From: a virus
IMG/VR virus record: IMGVR_UViG_3300029309_000011
Span: 11,282 to 60,793 of that record
Strand: one strand, 5' to 3'
Length of the DNA stretch: 49,512 bases
In this document: in pieces, positions 22,898-29,617 of the stretch
Layout: the number at the start of each line of letters is the position of its first letter
Position numbering within the stretch: the stretch's first letter is position 1
The notes under the pieces: generated by a model
Database searches by the model: none
What the model saw: the letters and a program-made list of their open reading frames with translations, nothing else
Told to the model about the DNA's origin: nothing
Translations under genes and position numbers: made by a program

Positions 22898-23066
22898 TTA
22901 CAAAGAATTTGAAAAAAACTATACTAGAGAACTATTATTGATGGATTGTTTGGATTGGCTTAAGGATCGACCTTACGACGCAAAGGAGATCCTAGACCAC
23001 TTGGAGTACTGTTCCAGTATCGAAAAAACTTGCGAAGTATCTCCCCAGATGGATCAAGTTCTTTAA
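22878..23066 (+). CDS. Small hypothetical protein (62 aa)
   Basis: Best start ATG 22878 (MQETSIDYKEFEKNYTRELL), giving a helical protein (DCLDWLKDRPYDAKEILDHL) with Cys at three positions. It overlaps the upstream gene by 20 nt, and its last 107 nt overlap the 3' end of the convergent lysozyme-like gene. Both frames look plausible, so one 3' part may be incidental. Confidence 0.45.
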   Translation: MQETSIDYKEFEKNYTRELLLMDCLDWLKDRPYDAKEILDHLEYCSSIEKTCEVSPQMDQVL

Positions 23067-23676
23067 GTTTTTTCTCAAGATATTCAATTCCTTTAACTTG
23101 AGTAGCAGATCCATTATATGTTTCTGCGATATTTAATAAGCAGACCTCAGCGTGACACGTATGCCTATAGAAAGTAGGTATTTCTTTGTCTGCAGCAAAA
23201 TACATATCGAGCTCTGAACGCCTTCTAGAGGTCATTAAATCGCCTCCTGACATCCATATGCGATTTATATATGGACTCCACTCTTTTATTATTTTATTTT
23301 TCGTTGCGTAGCTGTTAATTAACTCCAATAATCTGCATGATTTAAAAGATGTTAATCCAATACTGTGAGCAAAACAAAGAATAGCTGCTCTTTTATTCTT
23401 GTTTAAATTAACAAATATGTAATTTTCAGCTTTTTTTGAAAAATTTTTTAAATCTATGTAAAATTGTTTATCAATTTCTTCTTGTGAGGCTCTATCATTT
23501 GCATTTAAATAATGTTCATTTATAACTTCGCTACCATATCCTATTTTCCATAGATCTTCACCAAAATCTTTATACGCAGCATACTTTCCCATACCTAAAT
23601 AAGTTCTGGGAATAGTATATTTTTTTGTTAATTTATAACCTTTTTCTGTAAATAATGAATATCTATGGGACGACAA
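22960..23676 (-). CDS. Lysozyme-like (GH24-type) endolysin candidate (238 aa)
   Basis: The pattern AAYKDFGEDLWKIGYGS (33-49) followed much later by DLMTSRRRSELDMYF (about 165-179) matches GH24 phage lysozymes: catalytic Asp near YKD, the turn G-Y-G-S and the Arg-Arg-x-E end motif. The segment at 100-135 looks like the helical lobe. However, the Glu nine residues before the Asp in T4 lysozyme is Gly28 here, and the Thr before IGYG is Lys44, so two of the three catalytic residues are not where expected. It may be a variant endolysin or a structural lysozyme-like protein. It overlaps the next gene by 14 nt. Confidence 0.6.
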   Translation of the reverse strand: MSSHRYSLFTEKGYKLTKKYTIPRTYLGMGKYAAYKDFGEDLWKIGYGSEVINEHYLNANDRASQEEIDKQFYIDLKNFSKKAENYIFVNLNKNKRAAILCFAHSIGLTSFKSCRLLELINSYATKNKIIKEWSPYINRIWMSGGDLMTSRRRSELDMYFAADKEIPTFYRHTCHAEVCLLNIAETYNGSATQVKGIEYLEKKLKELDPSGEILRKFFRYWNSTPSGLGSPLRRKVDP

Positions 23677-24046
23677 CAGATCCGTTATAGCTTACCTCAG
23701 AATAACCATCTAACTGTAAAAGAACAACATAATTTTTAGCTGCATTAGTAACTGTCACCCCAACGGCTCCCTTACCTTTACCTGCTTTACTAATGTCAAA
23801 GAACTTTTGGAAACCTGAAGGAGCATCTCCTGAAGAAAAGGCATCTTCTTGAAAAATTTGAATTGTGTTAACACCTTCAGATCTGTCAAGAGTTACTTTT
23901 ATATCTCCAGTACCACTTGGATTAACTCTAAATCCCCTTAATGCATCACCTTTATTACCTGCTGCTGTAGGACCAAGATATGTAATTTCTGATCCAGCGT
24001 CAACACTGAATTTGTCTAGAGTTGCCTCAATTGTTCTTGTAGCCAT
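23663..24046 (-). CDS. Beta-rich small protein (127 aa)
   Basis: No signal peptide. The sequence alternates short strands with Gly/Ser/Asp turns: TIEATLDKFSVDAGSEITYL, GTGDIKVTLDRSEGVNTIQI, VGVTVTNAAKNYVVLLQLDG. This looks like an Ig- or jelly-roll-like domain. It precedes the lysozyme-like gene with a 14-nt overlap. It may be a capsid decoration or tail component; no family is certain. Confidence 0.6.
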   Translation of the reverse strand: MATRTIEATLDKFSVDAGSEITYLGPTAAGNKGDALRGFRVNPSGTGDIKVTLDRSEGVNTIQIFQEDAFSSGDAPSGFQKFFDISKAGKGKGAVGVTVTNAAKNYVVLLQLDGYSEVSYNGSVVVP

Positions 24047-24051
24047 GTTTC

Positions 24052-24264
24052 TTAAGAAATTTGCTCTTCAGTTGAGAGCTGGAATTGGATGTTAGCATCA
24101 ATACCGTGATCCTTCATAATGCTATAAAATAGCTGACGATCTAAGGCTTTTTGATGTAAAAGCTCGATAAATGCTTCTTCTAATTCTACTCTATCTAAAG
24201 ATTGTATTGCTAAAGATGCAGCATGAATAGAAAATTCAACATTTGTCGGAAGGTTAAGATCCAT
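24052..24264 (-). CDS. NblA-like phycobilisome degradation protein (70 aa)
   Basis: Layout as in NblA: short N-terminal LPTNVEFS, first helix around IHAASLAIQSLDR, then VELEEAFIELLHQKALDRQL and FYSIMKDHGI. NblA proteins are 54-65 residues with an EF start, S-x-E-x-x-Q helix, LYxQxMxRExLYxxLLK, and this one aligns position by position on helix 2 (ELLHQKALDRQLFYSIMK). NblA triggers degradation of the phycobilisome antenna. If true, the phage would dismantle the host antenna for amino acids. The similarity is partial and the usual Arg-Glu pair is Asp-Arg. Confidence 0.5.
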   Translation of the reverse strand: MDLNLPTNVEFSIHAASLAIQSLDRVELEEAFIELLHQKALDRQLFYSIMKDHGIDANIQFQLSTEEQIS

Positions 24265-24314
24265 ATAAATAAAAACCTTTATACATATAGTACCAACAGT
24301 AAATTAAAGAGCAA

Positions 24315-24413
24315 TTAATCTATCTTGTCAGTACTGTCTTTCTCTAATAAAACTGTTCCTACTCCATAGCTTCCACCAAATAAAATAATAAAACTAACAA
24401 CAACTATCTCCAT
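24315..24413 (-). CDS. Tiny single-helix membrane protein (32 aa)
   Basis: ATG at 24413, TAA at 24315-24317, located 2 nt after the next minus-strand gene's end. The product has a hydrophobic helix (EIVVVSFIILFGGSYGVGTV) and a short charged tail (EKDSTDKID). Small membrane peptides of unknown role are common in cyanophages; support is modest. Confidence 0.4.
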   Translation of the reverse strand: MEIVVVSFIILFGGSYGVGTVLLEKDSTDKID

Positions 24414-24415
24414 AC

Positions 24416-24703
24416 CTACCACTTTACCTTATGTGACCAATATCTAGCTGACATTTTATCTGGATTTTTATCTTGGGCATTATGTCTTGCATAGTACGAC
24501 TTTTTTCTAGCTTTTTCTTTTGCAGTCTTTGGATTTTTGCCGGCACCTTTTACACCTTGTTGTCCAAATCTAATTATTTTTTCTTTACCATCCTCACATG
24601 CTTTTACTACATGAGATTTTGTTTTATGATTGGGAGTTTTTTTAGGTTTATTACATTTCAAATGTTCTTTTGAAAGTTTTTTTGCTTTTGCCCTTTTAGA
24701 CAT
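24416..24703 (-). CDS. Conserved-looking basic protein (95 aa)
   Basis: Very basic (a large share of Lys/Arg) with the segments KEKIIRFGQQGVKGAG then KEKARKKSYYARHNAQ and the end RYWSHKVKW. I recognise this as a conserved phage family seen in cyanophages and other marine phages, but its function is not known to me. The composition fits DNA or RNA binding. One Cys pair (C17, C36) is present. It ends 2 nt before the membrane peptide. Confidence 0.7.
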   Translation of the reverse strand: MSKRAKAKKLSKEHLKCNKPKKTPNHKTKSHVVKACEDGKEKIIRFGQQGVKGAGKNPKTAKEKARKKSYYARHNAQDKNPDKMSARYWSHKVKW

Positions 24704-24765
24704 CAGTCCTTTTCTTAATTTTTCATATGTATAATTCTAACTCTAAGATGCTATTAGTAATATCA

Positions 24766-24975
24766 TCAAACAAACTTGACCTCTCCTGACCTTACTTTTT
24801 GTACTAGATCCATACCACGCATACCATATAAAGCATCATCTCCGGCTTCTTGAATTCGTGAATTTACCAATTCAGTATTTTTAGCTCTTTTTTCTGCTTG
24901 TAATTCTTCAGCATATTGTCTTGCAAATGCTTTTGCTTGGTCTTCAGGAAGCGACCCATCCGATGTAGAATTCAT
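24766..24975 (-). CDS. Small helical protein (69 aa)
   Basis: An amphipathic helix (EDQAKAFARQYAEELQAEKR then AKNTELVNSRIQEAGDDA) and a short end with GMRGMDLVQKVRSG. No motif. Its start overlaps the HNH endonuclease gene by 32 nt in another frame. Function unknown; coupling to an HNH gene is common in phages. Confidence 0.55.
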   Translation of the reverse strand: MNSTSDGSLPEDQAKAFARQYAEELQAEKRAKNTELVNSRIQEAGDDALYGMRGMDLVQKVRSGEVKFV

Positions 24976-25351
24976 TATTTATATAAGGTGTAGCTTTATC
25001 TGGTAGAGAAATCCTGATAGAAGTATCTTGATTCATCCACTGTTTTATCTTATCAAGTCTCTCCTCTTGGTAAAATTTATATGAAGGTTTATACCAATCT
25101 TCTAAAAGATTAGACCCTTTTAATCTATTACATTTAGAACAAGAACAAATCATATTTGATTTAACATTATGACCACCTTTATATTTTGGTAAAATATGAT
25201 CAATTGTGGCAGTATCTTTATTAAGTTGCCTATCACAGTAGGCACATTTCCAATTCCAAGATTCAAATATACATTGTCGAAATTTGTGACGGGCATTTTT
25301 TGGAGAAAGTTCAATTAAATTGGCTAGTAGATCTTGCTCGCAATAAATCAC
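24944..25351 (-). CDS. HNH endonuclease (135 aa)
   Basis: A complete HNH module: CAYC (C36, C39), ATIDHILPKYKGG (D51, H52), HNVKSNM and a second Cys pair CSKC (C71, C74) followed by NRLKGSN. This is the DH...N...H/N layout with a structural zinc site, so the enzyme is probably active. HNH proteins in phages serve as homing endonucleases or in packaging near terminase; this one lies in the lysis/antenna region, away from a terminase, so a mobile or host-DNA-cutting role is more likely. It contrasts with the degenerate tandem protein at 17589-18764. Confidence 0.85.
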   Translation of the reverse strand: MIYCEQDLLANLIELSPKNARHKFRQCIFESWNWKCAYCDRQLNKDTATIDHILPKYKGGHNVKSNMICSCSKCNRLKGSNLLEDWYKPSYKFYQEERLDKIKQWMNQDTSIRISLPDKATPYINNEFYIGWVAS

Positions 25352-25410
25352 ATTTACCTTGCAACCTTGTAAAAAACTGTATGCTGCATAAACTTACACA
25401 AATATAGTTA

Positions 25411-25635
25411 TTAATCAACTAATCGAGTTAATTCAACCTCCTCTTTTATCTCATAATCTACTTCCTCAAGAAGTCTTAATAAATAATAATGAATTTTATT
25501 TAATACCCATTTTAAATCTTCATCTCTAATGTCATTAAAAATGGCATTTAAAGACAAATCTTTTGGTGAAGTGCGTAAGTAATCTGCTAGTAATTGTAGA
25601 GCTTTATATCTATCTTTGTTCATCTCCCTTAGCAT
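25411..25635 (-). CDS. Small helical protein (74 aa)
   Basis: ATG at 25635 is one base after the stop of the preceding minus-strand gene; the frame extends further but would overlap it. The protein is all-helical with acidic and basic stripes (LQLLADYLRTSPKDLSL, IHYYLLRLLEEVDYEIKEEV). No membrane segment or motif is evident. Confidence 0.55.
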   Translation of the reverse strand: MLREMNKDRYKALQLLADYLRTSPKDLSLNAIFNDIRDEDLKWVLNKIHYYLLRLLEEVDYEIKEEVELTRLVD

Positions 25636-25636
25636 T

Positions 25637-25867
25637 TTAATCACCAGACCCTTCAATCACTTCTGCTGTTGAATTTTCTTGATTATTTTCAGATTCCTGT
25701 ATTTGTATTGTTATTATCTCTTTTGCTCCCAAAACTTTTAAATAAGAATTTTGTGCAGATTTTAGTTGTGTTTCCAATGTCTGTATCTGATTAGCTAATG
25801 TTGTAGCTTGTTCATCTAATTGCTTATTGAAATCATTTAATCTCTCAATTGATAATCCGCAAGCCAT
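25637..25867 (-). CDS. Coiled-coil protein (76 aa)
   Basis: Heptad-like spacing (LNDFNKQLDEQATTLANQIQ, then LETQLKSAQNSYLKVLGAKE) gives a long coiled coil of about 50 residues, followed by an acidic, polar tail. It may be a scaffold-like or spanin-like partner; no membrane anchor is visible. It is followed within one base by the 74-residue gene. Confidence 0.6.
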   Translation of the reverse strand: MACGLSIERLNDFNKQLDEQATTLANQIQTLETQLKSAQNSYLKVLGAKEIITIQIQESENNQENSTAEVIEGSGD

Positions 25868-25910
25868 GTTAAATAAGTAACTAATCTGAGTATAGCTTTA
25901 GGATAACTTA

Positions 25911-26459
25911 TTAACAATCATTGAATTGTTTTGCTACTTGACCACCTATTTCTGATCCTTTATCTTGTGCAAACATGGTGACGAATCCAGCAGCAAGCCA
26001 TCCAATTACTGGTATGTTACTAAAAGCGGGTGCAGCTTTTACTCCCACAGAACCTCCTACAATTCTTCCTGTAGAGTTTCCACTACCTTCTATTTTGATA
26101 CAAGCAACTTTTTTATCATTCATTACGGTTCTCTCTACCTCTTGTTGACCACCACCTTGCATTGTGTAAGTCTCTTTCAAACTCAATGTAGATTCTTTAT
26201 TCCCAAAAAATCCTTTTGGTTCACTTAGATACTTAGTTCTATGTAGAATTTTTGGGTCATTTGCTTTATAACTAATCCTGTATCCATTATCAGTAGCAAC
26301 TATATCGTAAGAGGTATAAGGACCTACAGGTACATTGACATTTGGAAAAGGGTTTTTAATTTTTTTTGTAACTAAAGTGTTCATCAAGGCAATGTTATAC
26401 ACCCCTAAGATGGACACTAAAGCTATTATTCCCCAATTCCTTTTGGGTCTACTATACAT
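25911..26459 (-). CDS. Membrane-anchored protein (182 aa)
   Basis: N-terminal membrane helix after a basic start (RPKRNWGIIALVSILGVYNI), then a beta-rich extracytoplasmic-type domain (YTSYDIVATDNGYRISYKAN, then STLSLKETYTMQGGGQQEVE), and a second hydrophobic segment at the end (IPVIGWLAAGFVTMFAQD). The gene follows the holin-like gene with an 8-nt overlap, so a role in lysis or membrane targeting is possible. Family unknown. Confidence 0.6.
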   Translation of the reverse strand: MYSRPKRNWGIIALVSILGVYNIALMNTLVTKKIKNPFPNVNVPVGPYTSYDIVATDNGYRISYKANDPKILHRTKYLSEPKGFFGNKESTLSLKETYTMQGGGQQEVERTVMNDKKVACIKIEGSGNSTGRIVGGSVGVKAAPAFSNIPVIGWLAAGFVTMFAQDKGSEIGGQVAKQFNDC

Positions 26460-26907
26460 TTTTCTTAGAACTAGTCTCTGTCACTATTTTAATTGGAGCT
26501 TGTTCAATACGCAATATCTGAGTAGGAGCAGATTGTGAAGCCTTCTCTATAAGTTTTTCAAAATCTGCTTTAGTCAGATTTGGAGTCTGATTCTTATCCA
26601 CTTTCATGGTTCCATCTCCTCTTTTACGTGCCGCATCTATTCCAAAACTACTAAGACATCCCGTCAAAATCGAAGCCGGGAAAGTGATATCCTTGGGTTC
26701 ATTTGCATAACCAGGAATAGAAATGTAATTTAAACTGACGATAAATCCACTCCAAGCAACTACAACAAGTCTTACTACGACTGAGATAAAGGCTAATTGC
26801 TCTTCTTTGTCATCAAGGTTTTCTTTAATTTTTGTAAAAACATTTTTCTTCTCTTGTGTTTTAGAAGAATCTTTTGAATTGTCAATCATTTTATATCCGT
26901 AATACAT
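26452..26907 (-). CDS. Holin-like membrane protein (151 aa)
   Basis: Start chosen at ATG 26907 (MYYGYKM); TTG 26943 and ATG 26889 are alternatives. After a charged start, residues ~50-75 form a hydrophobic helix (LAFISVVVRLVVVAWSGFIV), and a second hydrophobic part follows (FPASILTGCLSSFGI). The short segment between them and the charged Lys-rich end are typical of phage holins. The C-terminal 60 residues are polar. Context near the lysozyme-like gene supports a lysis role, but it is not proven. Confidence 0.5.
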   Translation of the reverse strand: MYYGYKMIDNSKDSSKTQEKKNVFTKIKENLDDKEEQLAFISVVVRLVVVAWSGFIVSLNYISIPGYANEPKDITFPASILTGCLSSFGIDAARKRGDGTMKVDKNQTPNLTKADFEKLIEKASQSAPTQILRIEQAPIKIVTETSSKKNV

Positions 26908-26959
26908 ACTAAGTTTACCCTCATGTAAACTTATGTATAGCAATTAATAGGTACTAAAA

Positions 26960-27457
26960 ATGCGGAAGTTCTTTCCTTTATTGATATTGATATTTGCACC
27001 AGTAGCTAAAGCAGATATCACTCATAAATTATCTAGTAGTGTTCAACTCTCAGTCAATGCTGCCGCTACTCAGGTAGAGAGAATTGGTAATAGCTATAGT
27101 GTTTCTGGAAACAATGTAACAACTCAATATACTCCAGATGGTGGGTCAGCTACTAACTCAATTGGATCTTTGACAATATCTTCAGGGGTAGGTTCAATAC
27201 CAGCATTATCAGCGGTTCAGGCTACAGCTGGCGAAAGTTTTAGTTTTAGTCAGACATTTACCCAAGCAGATGCTTTAGTTACCAGTGCTCCAAGTACAGG
27301 TGCTGTAAGTGCTTTATCTAATCAAACTTCAACAGCAGCAGGGGTTGCAGGATCATTGGCAGGTACAATCGACTCATCTTCAACATTGACTTTAACAGCT
27401 GGGGGAGCAGGAACAACAGCAACAGGACAATTTGTTAGTGAAATTTCAATAAGATGA
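26960..27457 (+). CDS. Exported Ser/Thr/Ala-rich protein (165 aa)
   Basis: A clear signal peptide: MRKFFPLLILIFAPVAKA followed by a DITHKL mature start. The mature part is low-complexity Ser/Thr/Ala/Gly with beta strands (VSGNNVTTQYTPDGGSAT), and has no Cys. It starts a rightward set of three coupled genes. Secreted proteins are uncommon in phages; it could coat or alter the host envelope. Function unknown. Confidence 0.7.
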   Translation: MRKFFPLLILIFAPVAKADITHKLSSSVQLSVNAAATQVERIGNSYSVSGNNVTTQYTPDGGSATNSIGSLTISSGVGSIPALSAVQATAGESFSFSQTFTQADALVTSAPSTGAVSALSNQTSTAAGVAGSLAGTIDSSSTLTLTAGGAGTTATGQFVSEISIR

Positions 27458-27499
27458 AATTAAAAAATCATGCCTTTGCAATTAAAAAAAGAAGAGACA

Positions 27500-27940
27500 A
27501 TGAAACAGATAAAAAAAATAATACCTGTAATCTTTCTGAGTCTAATGAACACGACTGCAAAAGCAGTCCCAGTAGTCCCAAACTTTAATACAGGTGTTCT
27601 TCAGTCTCATACTGAGACTACCTCTAAAGTGACTGAAACAATAAATGTTATTGATTATCAAACAGGCTGGCAATATACCGTCACAGGTAATAATATAAAG
27701 GCAGACAGTAATAGTTTGGTTCCTCCAGCCAAAAATGTAACTCAGACATTAAATGGAGTTAATTCTACGTGGACAAATTTAGATTCCCAAAACATGCCAA
27801 ACTTCTCGATCGTAGACGAGACAAAACCTTGGCAGATGACAACTACATTAAGCCAGCCAGGTCTAAAATCACAAACAATAATTCAAAGAACTTCAGAAAT
27901 AAAATCTGTAACAGATACAACTTCAACTTTCAGTCAGTAA
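27500..27940 (+). CDS. Exported hypothetical protein (146 aa)
   Basis: ATG 27500 gives MKQIKKIIPVIFLSLMNTTA, an N-terminal signal with cleavage near AKA. The mature part is Asn/Thr/Gln-rich and probably beta (DYQTGWQYTVTGNNIKADSN, KSQTIIQRTSEIKSVTD). The frame could extend back to 27470, but that lacks a basic/hydrophobic start. Similar composition to the previous gene suggests the two work together. Confidence 0.65.
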   Translation: MKQIKKIIPVIFLSLMNTTAKAVPVVPNFNTGVLQSHTETTSKVTETINVIDYQTGWQYTVTGNNIKADSNSLVPPAKNVTQTLNGVNSTWTNLDSQNMPNFSIVDETKPWQMTTTLSQPGLKSQTIIQRTSEIKSVTDTTSTFSQ

Positions 27941-28581
27941 AATATTTACTTTTAGCTGCAAATATTTTTGGTATTCCCATCTATGCAAATGAGGTAGGAG
28001 GCGTGTCAGCGACTGCAAACCCGGTAGCAAATTCATCAGGGTCCGTTAGTAACTTAGCGGTGCAAAATCTGTCTGGGCCATACCTCACAAATACTTATGG
28101 GGGTGGTGTTTCTTGTCAAGGTTCTACTCTTTCAATTACTCCTTTTGCAACTTTACAAGATTCTTGGAAGGAACCTTACGAAGCGATGTATCTTGATCCA
28201 GTATTTGATAACTCAGATGTAGACAATGATGGATTATTAGACAATCCCGGTGGAATTCTTTATCATAAACCTGTAAGAACAGGTCAAAAATCAAATCATA
28301 ATATTGGATGGGGAATTAGTATGAATATAACAATACCACTAGATAAAAGGCATAATGAAAGCTGTTTAAAAGCTTCTAACACTCAAAATCAAATAAATAA
28401 ACAAATATTAGCTAATAAAAGGTTAGATTTTGAGATGGCAAGACTAAAACATTGTGCCGAACAAAAAAAATTAGGAGTAACTTTCGCAAAAACAAGTCCC
28501 TCTGCTCAAATATGTGCTGATATTGTAGTTGCAAATCCACATGGTGTTATCCCCAATCATCACCATTCAATTCCGAAATAA
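27937..28581 (+). CDS. Exported protein with ambiguous start (about 214 aa)
   Basis: The clear protein part begins with a signal-like segment VKYLLLAANIFGIPIYANEV and continues GGGVSCQGSTLSITPFATLQ, then a long polar domain with two Cys. There is no ATG, GTG or TTG near this segment in frame; the codon at its start is GTA (27937), and earlier starts would run through the end of the preceding gene. It overlaps that gene's stop (CAGTAA). A -1 frameshift, an unusual start codon or a sequence error would each explain it. It ends 35 nt inside the convergent gene. Confidence 0.55.
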   Translation, partial: VKYLLLAANIFGIPIYANEVGGVSATANPVANSSGSVSNLAVQNLSGPYLTNTYGGGVSCQGSTLSITPFATLQDSWKEPYEAMYLDPVFDNSDVDNDGLLDNPGGILYHKPVRTGQKSNHNIGWGISMNITIPLDKRHNESCLKASNTQNQINKQILANKRLDFEMARLKHCAEQKKLGVTFAKTSPSAQICADIVVANPHGVIPNHHHSIPK

Positions 28582-29326
28582 GTTTTTTCTTTCTTTGTAA
28601 TCCTTTAAATCTTTCTCTATCTTTTTTACCAAATAAAGCTTTAATTCTTTTTATTAACTGCTTTATTAAAGGCTTTATTAACTTTAATAATACGGGTGTT
28701 GCAGCTGCTGAAGCTGTTGCTACTAATGCGATTGCAGCCGTAGTGCTTACTTGAGATGCATTTGGGAGTAGTTTTTCAAGAGAAGAGGTTGGTTCATACA
28801 ATACAACACAAATATTACCCTGTATTTCATGACCTATAACTATTTCATCTCCACTACGTGTTAAATCTCCAACTCTAGGTTGATTTGGTGCAGGGCAAGA
28901 TTTTTCATTTTTTTGTGGAATATTGTCAAATGTAGGATTTGGAGTGTCTAAGTTATTTTCTTCATCTTTACTCTCATCTTGATCATTTTTTTTATTCGAC
29001 TTTTCTTTGTTAAGAGATCGTTTTATATTAGGCACTGGAGCATCTTCAACATAAATTAATTCTTCTGGTTGATAATCTATTGCTTCGTAGACAGGAGATC
29101 CGGCATCACATAAAACTTTATTACCTCTTTCATCCTCATTTACTAAATTTTTTGACTTTGTATTAACTTCGTTAAACTTGACACAGCCTGGCATCTCTAT
29201 AATTGGATTACCAATTTGCAAGGTTACGGGTAGGTTTTGTGGTAATGACTCTACAGTAGAAAAGTAATAACTATCCACTTTAGGAATATTTACAGTATTT
29301 ATTAAAATTTCTGGTATTTCGGACAA
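28547..29326 (-). CDS. Hypothetical protein with hydrophobic C-terminal part (259 aa)
   Basis: The N-terminal 100 residues are soluble and acidic, with a Lys/Glu/Asn-rich linker, and two Cys. The C-terminal third has a hydrophobic segment (VSTTAAIALVATASAAATPV then LLKLIKPLIKQLIKRIKALF) ending with a very basic tail. It looks like a membrane-inserting amphipathic end. It lies 2 nt downstream of a small membrane protein gene. I recognise a similar pattern in cyanophages but no function. Confidence 0.6.
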   Translation of the reverse strand: MSEIPEILINTVNIPKVDSYYFSTVESLPQNLPVTLQIGNPIIEMPGCVKFNEVNTKSKNLVNEDERGNKVLCDAGSPVYEAIDYQPEELIYVEDAPVPNIKRSLNKEKSNKKNDQDESKDEENNLDTPNPTFDNIPQKNEKSCPAPNQPRVGDLTRSGDEIVIGHEIQGNICVVLYEPTSSLEKLLPNASQVSTTAAIALVATASAAATPVLLKLIKPLIKQLIKRIKALFGKKDRERFKGLQRKKKLISELNGDDWG

Positions 29327-29328
29327 TT

Positions 29329-29577
29329 TTAAAAGCTAGATGAAGGAAGTTTTGGAACCACCGGACCAGTGACATCTGGTAAAGGAAGAGAGCCTCCTAA
29401 CGTATCTCCTAAATTATCTTTAACAGATTCTATAGCTTTTTCTTTTATAGTATTTATTATTGTGTCTTTGTTTATAAAAATAAATAGACCACTACCTACA
29501 ACTGTTAAAGAAACAATCCCTGAAGCAATTGCTATTGCGTTAAAAATTTTTTGCATTTTTAAAAAGTATTTATTCAA
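29329..29577 (-). CDS. Small membrane protein (82 aa)
   Basis: One N-terminal membrane helix (IAIASGIVSLTVVGSGLFIF), a charged helix (NTIKEKAIESVKDNLGD) and a Pro/Gly-rich tail (LPLPDVTGPVVPKLP). It could start at ATG 29577 or 29556 (MQKIF). It precedes the hypothetical gene at 28547-29326. Short anchored proteins of this type are frequent in cyanophages. Confidence 0.65.
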   Translation of the reverse strand: MNKYFLKMQKIFNAIAIASGIVSLTVVGSGLFIFINKDTIINTIKEKAIESVKDNLGDTLGGSLPLPDVTGPVVPKLPSSSF

Positions 29578-29617
29578 ATTTTACTAAATTGATCTAATTA
29601 CTGCAAGTTGCTTATGT

